Positions 22,633-25,782 of a stretch of DNA of 25,782 bases are shown here, one piece after another. The DNA is taken from the NCBI GenBank assembly GCA_029263945.1, contig JARIDM010000215.1:1-25782 (forward strand), given 5' to 3'. The notes under the pieces were generated by a model. It was not told the origin of the DNA. It ran no database searches and worked only from the letters and a program-made list of their open reading frames with translations. The position numbers and the translations under genes are program-made. Each line of letters begins with the position of its first letter. The stretch's first letter is position 1. Source of the stretch: Sporosarcina sp. (GTDB lineage: Bacteria; Bacillota; Bacilli; Bacillales_A; Planococcaceae).

Positions 22633-23238
22633 CTAAAAGGGTTTTCTATCAGATGGATGGTCGTGACTATGGGAATGTTTGGAATCATCTTTTTTCCCAT
22701 GATGATTGTCTTCCTTATGCTGATGGTGGTGATGGTGACCATGATGATGTGAAGACGATTCATCATGATGCGGCCATTCTTCCTCAAAATCACAGGGATG
22801 TACAGTTACACAAATTTTCGTCTCTCCAATTACTTCTGCAATTAATTCACGCTCGACACAAATCACGAAGTTATTGCCGCATTTTGAAATAATCGCTTCC
22901 GTACAATTTGGATGTTGAATGACGTTGACAATGACTTCTTCATGTCTTGACGACGGTTCATCTCGGTAATGTAATCGAATCCGGTCTTTATACGAGATTG
23001 TTTCTGTGAAAACCGATGTCTTTGAATGGTTGTTATGGGAATACCAGACGTTGACATCAAATTTTCCAGTCACTTCCACGTATTTACCCACCTTTTTTGC
23101 TTGATGGGTATGGTTAATGACCCAGCAACCGAGAATACTTGTTGGTTTGTTTGGGGGGCATAATGTTTCTTTTGATTCAGTCCGCTTTTTCCCTTTTGCA
23201 ATAACTGCCTTCGTCACAATTTGACGTTGATTCTTCAG
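22633..23238 (-). CDS. cotE: Outer spore coat morphogenetic protein CotE, histidine-rich tail
   Basis: CotE organises the outer spore coat. The first 150 residues match the family: QIVTKAVIAKGKK, then KPTSILGCWVINH, KVGKYVEVTGKFDVNVWYS, HPNCTEAIIS and RELIAEVIGETKICVTV. The tail is unlike the acidic B. subtilis end: its last 46 residues hold 17 histidines. Seven cysteines are also present. The best start is a CTG at 23238, 7 bases after GGAGGAGG; this gives exactly the length of the B. subtilis N-terminus up to the ITKAV block, and no in-frame ATG, GTG or TTG with a binding site lies upstream. A GTG at 23217 has no binding site. With the CTG start the protein is 201 residues. A possible sporulation promoter lies at 23268-23294. 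Confidence 0.9.
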   Translation of the reverse strand: MKNQRQIVTKAVIAKGKKRTESKETLCPPNKPTSILGCWVINHTHQAKKVGKYVEVTGKFDVNVWYSHNNHSKTSVFTETISYKDRIRLHYRDEPSSRHEEVIVNVIQHPNCTEAIISKCGNNFVICVERELIAEVIGETKICVTVHPCDFEEEWPHHDESSSHHHGHHHHHQHKEDNHHGKKDDSKHSHSHDHPSDRKPF

Positions 23239-23267
23239 TTCTCTTCCTCCTCCATTCGCTTCAATAC

Positions 23268-23294
23268 ATTCTATGCGACAGGAGCCCAGAGAGT
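23268..23294 (-). promoter_or_regulatory. Possible mother-cell (sigma-E/sigma-K) promoter of cotE
   Basis: On the minus strand CATAGAAT (23275-23268) is close to the sigma-E -10 CATACAAT and to the CATA-N3-T core of sigma-K. An AC (23294-23293) lies 17 bases upstream, as in sigma-K promoters. Known B. subtilis cotE promoters use both factors. The -35 is weak, so this is tentative. Confidence 0.4.
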
Positions 23295-23329
23295 GAAAAA
23301 AATCGGCAGGAAATTTTCATCCTGCCGAT
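23295..23329 (-). terminator. Terminator of ricA (ymcA)
   Basis: ATCGGCAGGA (23302-23311) pairs with TCCTGCCGAT (23320-23329), a perfect 10-base stem. On the minus strand it is followed by TTTTTTTCAC. It ends the miaB-ricA unit 13 bases after ricA. Confidence 0.85.
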
Positions 23330-23342
23330 CAATCGCTGTTAA

Positions 23343-23771
23343 TCAGTGATTATAAGTTGTATTTTTTACGTAAGAACCTGTTTCTCCGCGTAGTAAATCG
23401 CCATCTGTCGATTTAATCACTTCATTCGTAACGCCGTTTCCAATTGCTGTAGAAACCATTTGTAACAAATCATTGACTTCAGCTTGTGACTGTTGGAATT
23501 CTTGAACGATTGGAATTGCATCAATTTCAGCTTGGATTTTATCGATTTTACCTTCGATGATACTTAACGCTTTTTCTTTTCCGTATTGTTGGAAATTCAC
23601 GGCTTGCTTTTGAAGCGACTTTAAGCTTGAGATACTTTCACGTACTTTTTGGTTTTCGTTAATTTGCGCCTCCGCACGTGTAAAAAAGTCAACCTGTTCT
23701 GTATTCGCAATCATCAATGCAATCTCGTTTGCTTTCGCAATAATCTCATCTTTTGTATACTTCTTTTCCAT
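23343..23771 (-). CDS. ymcA: RicA (YmcA), subunit of the RNase Y specificity complex
   Basis: This 142-residue helical protein is of the YlbF/YmcA family. It shows YTKDEIIAKANEIALMIANT, DFFTRAEAQINENQKVRESI (near 29-48), LKSLQKQAVNFQQYGKE and IPIVQEFQQSQAEVNDLLQM. With RicF and RicT it steers RNase Y processing and affects sporulation, competence and biofilm in B. subtilis. The ATG at 23771 overlaps the miaB stop as TAATG, with AAAGAGGT upstream, so it is coupled to miaB; a longer frame to 23828 is not needed. It contains no cysteine at all, notable because the B. subtilis complex binds iron-sulfur clusters. A terminator follows. Confidence 0.93.
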   Translation of the reverse strand: MEKKYTKDEIIAKANEIALMIANTEQVDFFTRAEAQINENQKVRESISSLKSLQKQAVNFQQYGKEKALSIIEGKIDKIQAEIDAIPIVQEFQQSQAEVNDLLQMVSTAIGNGVTNEVIKSTDGDLLRGETGSYVKNTTYNH

Positions 23772-25312
23772 TAAATTAAGACCTCTTTCTTTTCTACGAC
23801 GCCTATAAATTCGCCGTCTAGCGACCATGTTTTCGCTTCTGTTATTTTTACGTGGACCAATTTACCAATCACTGACTTTGGTGCTTTAAAATTCACAAGT
23901 TTACTTCTTCTTGTATAACCTGAAAGTACTTCTTCATTTCGCTTACTTTCTCCTTCAACTAGCACTTCCACAACTTCGCCTTCAAATTGCTTCATCGCTG
24001 CTGCTGAATACTCGTTTACTAAATCATTTAATCTTTGAAGACGCTCTTTCTTCACATCCATCGGAATATTATCCGCCATTTTCGCAGCAGGCGTACCATC
24101 ACGCGGTGAATAGATATAGGTGAAGGCTGTTTCAAATCCAACTTCTTCATATAAAGTCATCGTTTCTAGGAATTGTGCTTCTGTTTCATTAGGGAACCCC
24201 ACAATGATATCGGTCGTTAGCGAGACGTTTGGAATCGCGACCTTAATTTTACGAACAAGTTCTAAAAACGCTTCTCTCGAATATATTCTTCCCATAATTT
24301 TGAGCATTGAAGTAGAGCCGGATTGAACAGGTAGATGAATGTGTTCCACTAAGTTTCCGCCTTTTGCCAACACTTCTATCAAATAATCATCAAAGTCTCT
24401 TGGATGACTCGTTGTAAAGCGTATTCTGGGAAGGTCGATTTTTCTTAAATCATCCATTAAATCACCAAATCGATACGCTATATCCTCAAAATCTTTTCCG
24501 TAAGCATTGACGTTTTGACCAAGGAGGGTAACTTCCTTATAGCCTTCAGCCGCCAGTTGACGAATTTCTTGAATAATATCTGTTGGCCTTCGACTGCGTT
24601 CCTTCCCACGTGTATAAGGAACGATACAGTATGTACAAAACTTATCACAGCCGTACATAATATTCACCCATGCTTTAATATTACCATGTCTTACTTTAGG
24701 AAGGTTTTCAATAATATCGCCTTCCTTAGACCATACCTCAATCACCATTTCCTTCGACATATACGCCTCATGAATAATGTTCGGAAGTCTATGAATGTTA
24801 TGCGTACCAAAAATCATATCTACTTGGTCATACGTCTTTAGTATTTTATTCACAACGGACTCTTCCTGCGACATACAACCGCATACACCGATAAGTACAT
24901 CAGGATTACGGCGTTTAAGCGATTTTAAATGGCCAAGTTCCCCAAACACTTTGTTTTCCGCATTTTCTCGAATGGCACATGTATTCAATAGAATCACATT
25001 CGCATCTTCAACAGTATCTGTCACTTCATAACCCAGCGCCGAAAAAATACCGCCCATAACTTCTGTGTCGTGTTCATTCATTTGACAGCCATATGTTCGA
25101 ATATAAAATTTACGGCCTTTCCCCATTCCTTGAAAACGTTCGTCGATTTCAAAGTCATCAAAATAAGCAACTTCTTCTCCGCCTCGTTTTCTTGCTTTTT
25201 TTAAAGAGGGTTCTGTATAAACCGTTTGAAAATATTGACTGTAATCTTTTTCTTCTTTATCTGCTTTATCAGGTTTTATGCGTCCAGCACTAAGGCGTTG
25301 CTCTTCATTCAT
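23771..25312 (-). CDS. miaB: tRNA-2-methylthio-N6-dimethylallyladenosine synthase MiaB
   Basis: The 513-residue radical-SAM methylthiotransferase has a long charged N-terminal extension (1-65). The MTTase domain follows with cluster ligands Cys76, Cys112 and Cys146 (TYGCQMNE, LNTCAIRENA, GCMSQ). The radical-SAM motif is Cys222-x3-Cys226-x2-Cys229 (GCDKFCTYCIVPYTRG), and a C-terminal TRAM domain is present (about 435-505). It adds methylthio to the i6A37 that MiaA makes. The ATG at 25312 follows GAGAGGGG. It is translationally coupled to ricA by TAATG. spoVS lies upstream in the same direction but has its own terminator. Confidence 0.97.
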   Translation of the reverse strand: MNEEQRLSAGRIKPDKADKEEKDYSQYFQTVYTEPSLKKARKRGGEEVAYFDDFEIDERFQGMGKGRKFYIRTYGCQMNEHDTEVMGGIFSALGYEVTDTVEDANVILLNTCAIRENAENKVFGELGHLKSLKRRNPDVLIGVCGCMSQEESVVNKILKTYDQVDMIFGTHNIHRLPNIIHEAYMSKEMVIEVWSKEGDIIENLPKVRHGNIKAWVNIMYGCDKFCTYCIVPYTRGKERSRRPTDIIQEIRQLAAEGYKEVTLLGQNVNAYGKDFEDIAYRFGDLMDDLRKIDLPRIRFTTSHPRDFDDYLIEVLAKGGNLVEHIHLPVQSGSTSMLKIMGRIYSREAFLELVRKIKVAIPNVSLTTDIIVGFPNETEAQFLETMTLYEEVGFETAFTYIYSPRDGTPAAKMADNIPMDVKKERLQRLNDLVNEYSAAAMKQFEGEVVEVLVEGESKRNEEVLSGYTRRSKLVNFKAPKSVIGKLVHVKITEAKTWSLDGEFIGVVEKKEVLI

Positions 25313-25379
25313 AAAGTAAGTTCCCCTCTCTTGCAGTTTTTCGGAAAGCCGATTGCAATTGTACGCGATTATTCTTTGT

Positions 25380-25398
25380 CTATTTGAAATTCAAATAG
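25380..25398. promoter_or_regulatory. Perfect short palindrome upstream of miaB
   Basis: CTATTTGAA-A-TTCAAATAG is a perfect inverted repeat of 9-base arms, 67 bases before the miaB start. A possible -10 TACAAT lies downstream on the minus strand (25363-25358). It has no T-tract, so an operator is more likely than a terminator. The regulator is unknown. Confidence 0.4.
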
Positions 25399-25593
25399 GA
25401 GACCTCTTCCGAAAATTTAACTTGAATTAGTGTTAATCCTAACCGCCTTCATCATCCATCTATGGATTGATCTGTCTTATTGAAGTTTTTAAAAAAGCCT
25501 TGTATACAGTTCAGGCATTATTGCACTAATTTTCATTATACTTAACTAAGGAGCAACTGTAAAAGAAGAGGCCTGTTTGTCATTCTTTTGTCA

Positions 25594-25625
25594 CAGCTTT
25601 TATAGTATTTAAGATACAAAAGCTG
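25594..25625. other. Inverted repeat of unknown role
   Basis: CAGCTTTT (25594-25601) pairs with AAAAGCTG (25618-25625), with GTAT/ATAC inside giving a partly extended stem. It lies in the gene-free gap 25313-25701, between the spoVS terminator and the miaB leader. No coding frame with a ribosome binding site was found in the gap. Confidence 0.35.
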
Positions 25626-25651
25626 ACCCACCTTTCACTTTTTCAGCCAAT

Positions 25652-25691
25652 ACAAAAAGCTACAAGGCCAACTGAATATGCCTCGTAGCTT
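25652..25691 (-). terminator. Terminator of spoVS
   Basis: AAGCTACAAGGC (25657-25668) pairs with GCCTCGTAGCTT (25680-25691) with one mismatch. On the minus strand it is followed by TTTGTATTGG, giving a run of five T with the last stem bases. It lies 10 bases after the spoVS stop. Confidence 0.75.
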
Positions 25692-25701
25692 CTCACATTT
25701 C

Positions 25702-25782
25702 TTAACGTTCTTGTTTTTTAACGAGTAATTTTAATGCTGTGCGTGCTTCGCCGTTTATTTCAATATCGGTAAATGCAGGCGC
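25702..25782 (-). CDS. spoVS: Stage V sporulation protein S, C-terminal fragment (runs off the window)
   Basis: The last 26 residues are visible, including PAFTDIEINGEARTALKLLV and a KKQER end. They match the C-terminus of SpoVS, which in B. subtilis reads PAFTDIQIDGEERTAIKLIV. SpoVS is a small Alba-like protein affecting late sporulation and septation. In B. subtilis tdh and kbl lie between spoVS and miaB; here miaB follows directly after its terminator. The start is outside the window. Confidence 0.82.
   Translation of the reverse strand, partial: APAFTDIEINGEARTALKLLVKKQER

Noticed and set aside
22690..22760. Repetitive GATGATG/GGTGGTGATGG stretch as a microsatellite or repeat array
   Set aside because: On the minus strand it is simply the histidine codon run of the CotE tail, with mixed CAT/CAC codons.
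1..25782. CRISPR arrays, tRNA or rRNA genes, phage structural genes, anti-phage defence operons
   Set aside because: No regularly spaced direct repeats, no cloverleaf sequences and no related protein families were found on either strand.

Overview
The window looks like a stretch of core chromosome from an AT-rich, endospore-forming member of the Bacillales. The gene content and order (spoVS-miaB-ricA-cotE-mutS-mutL ... miaA-hfq ... ynbB, lexA/yneA-yneB-ynzC-tkt-sirA-yneF, yqkD/yqkE) is a rearranged, compacted version of what is known from Bacillus subtilis. Divergence from Bacillus proteins, a hydrolase gene between mutL and miaA, and a CotE with a histidine-rich tail suggest a Planococcaceae/Caryophanaceae lineage such as Sporosarcina. 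That placement is inference. The spore genes are sirA, cotE, a lytH-like peptidase and spoVS.

Layout. 1-2400 is an accessory, eroding region: an ECF-type sigma factor with the start of its putative anti-sigma factor, a GC-rich structured repeat, a broken RibD/DHFR-like gene, a tiny membrane protein, and a membrane/zinc-ribbon gene split by a frameshift. 2400-4600 has an RDD protein, a thioesterase behind a FadR-like palindrome, and a lytH-like spore peptidase. 4700-8130 holds yqkE, then a divergent thiolase / HMG-CoA lyase pair, then yqkD. 8200-13600 is the minus-strand yneA-yneB / ynzC / tkt / sirA / yneF block, with lexA divergent from yneA over a cluster of SOS boxes. 13650-16050 has ynbB, a TRIC/UPF0126 membrane protein, and hfq. 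16090-22433 is a tightly packed minus-strand cluster: mutS-mutL-hydrolase-miaA, feeding toward hfq. 22600-25782 is cotE, ricA (ymcA), miaB and the 3' end of spoVS.

How the genes work together. There are four themes: sporulation (sirA with a Spo0A-like box, cotE, lytH, ricA, spoVS); DNA damage and fidelity (lexA, yneA, mutS, mutL); RNA modification and regulation (miaA, miaB, hfq, ricA); and acyl-CoA/ketone-body metabolism (thiolase, HMG-CoA lyase, FadR-box thioesterase). Most transcription units end in a clear hairpin/T-tract terminator, several shared by convergent genes.

I found no tRNA, rRNA, CRISPR array, prophage or intact insertion sequence. The most unusual items are the cotE gene (probable CTG start, 17 histidines in a 46-residue tail), a small palindromic intergenic repeat family present as one full copy and two half copies, the FadR-like operator at the thioesterase, and the structured GC-rich repeat near the left end. 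No clearly new multi-gene system was evident.
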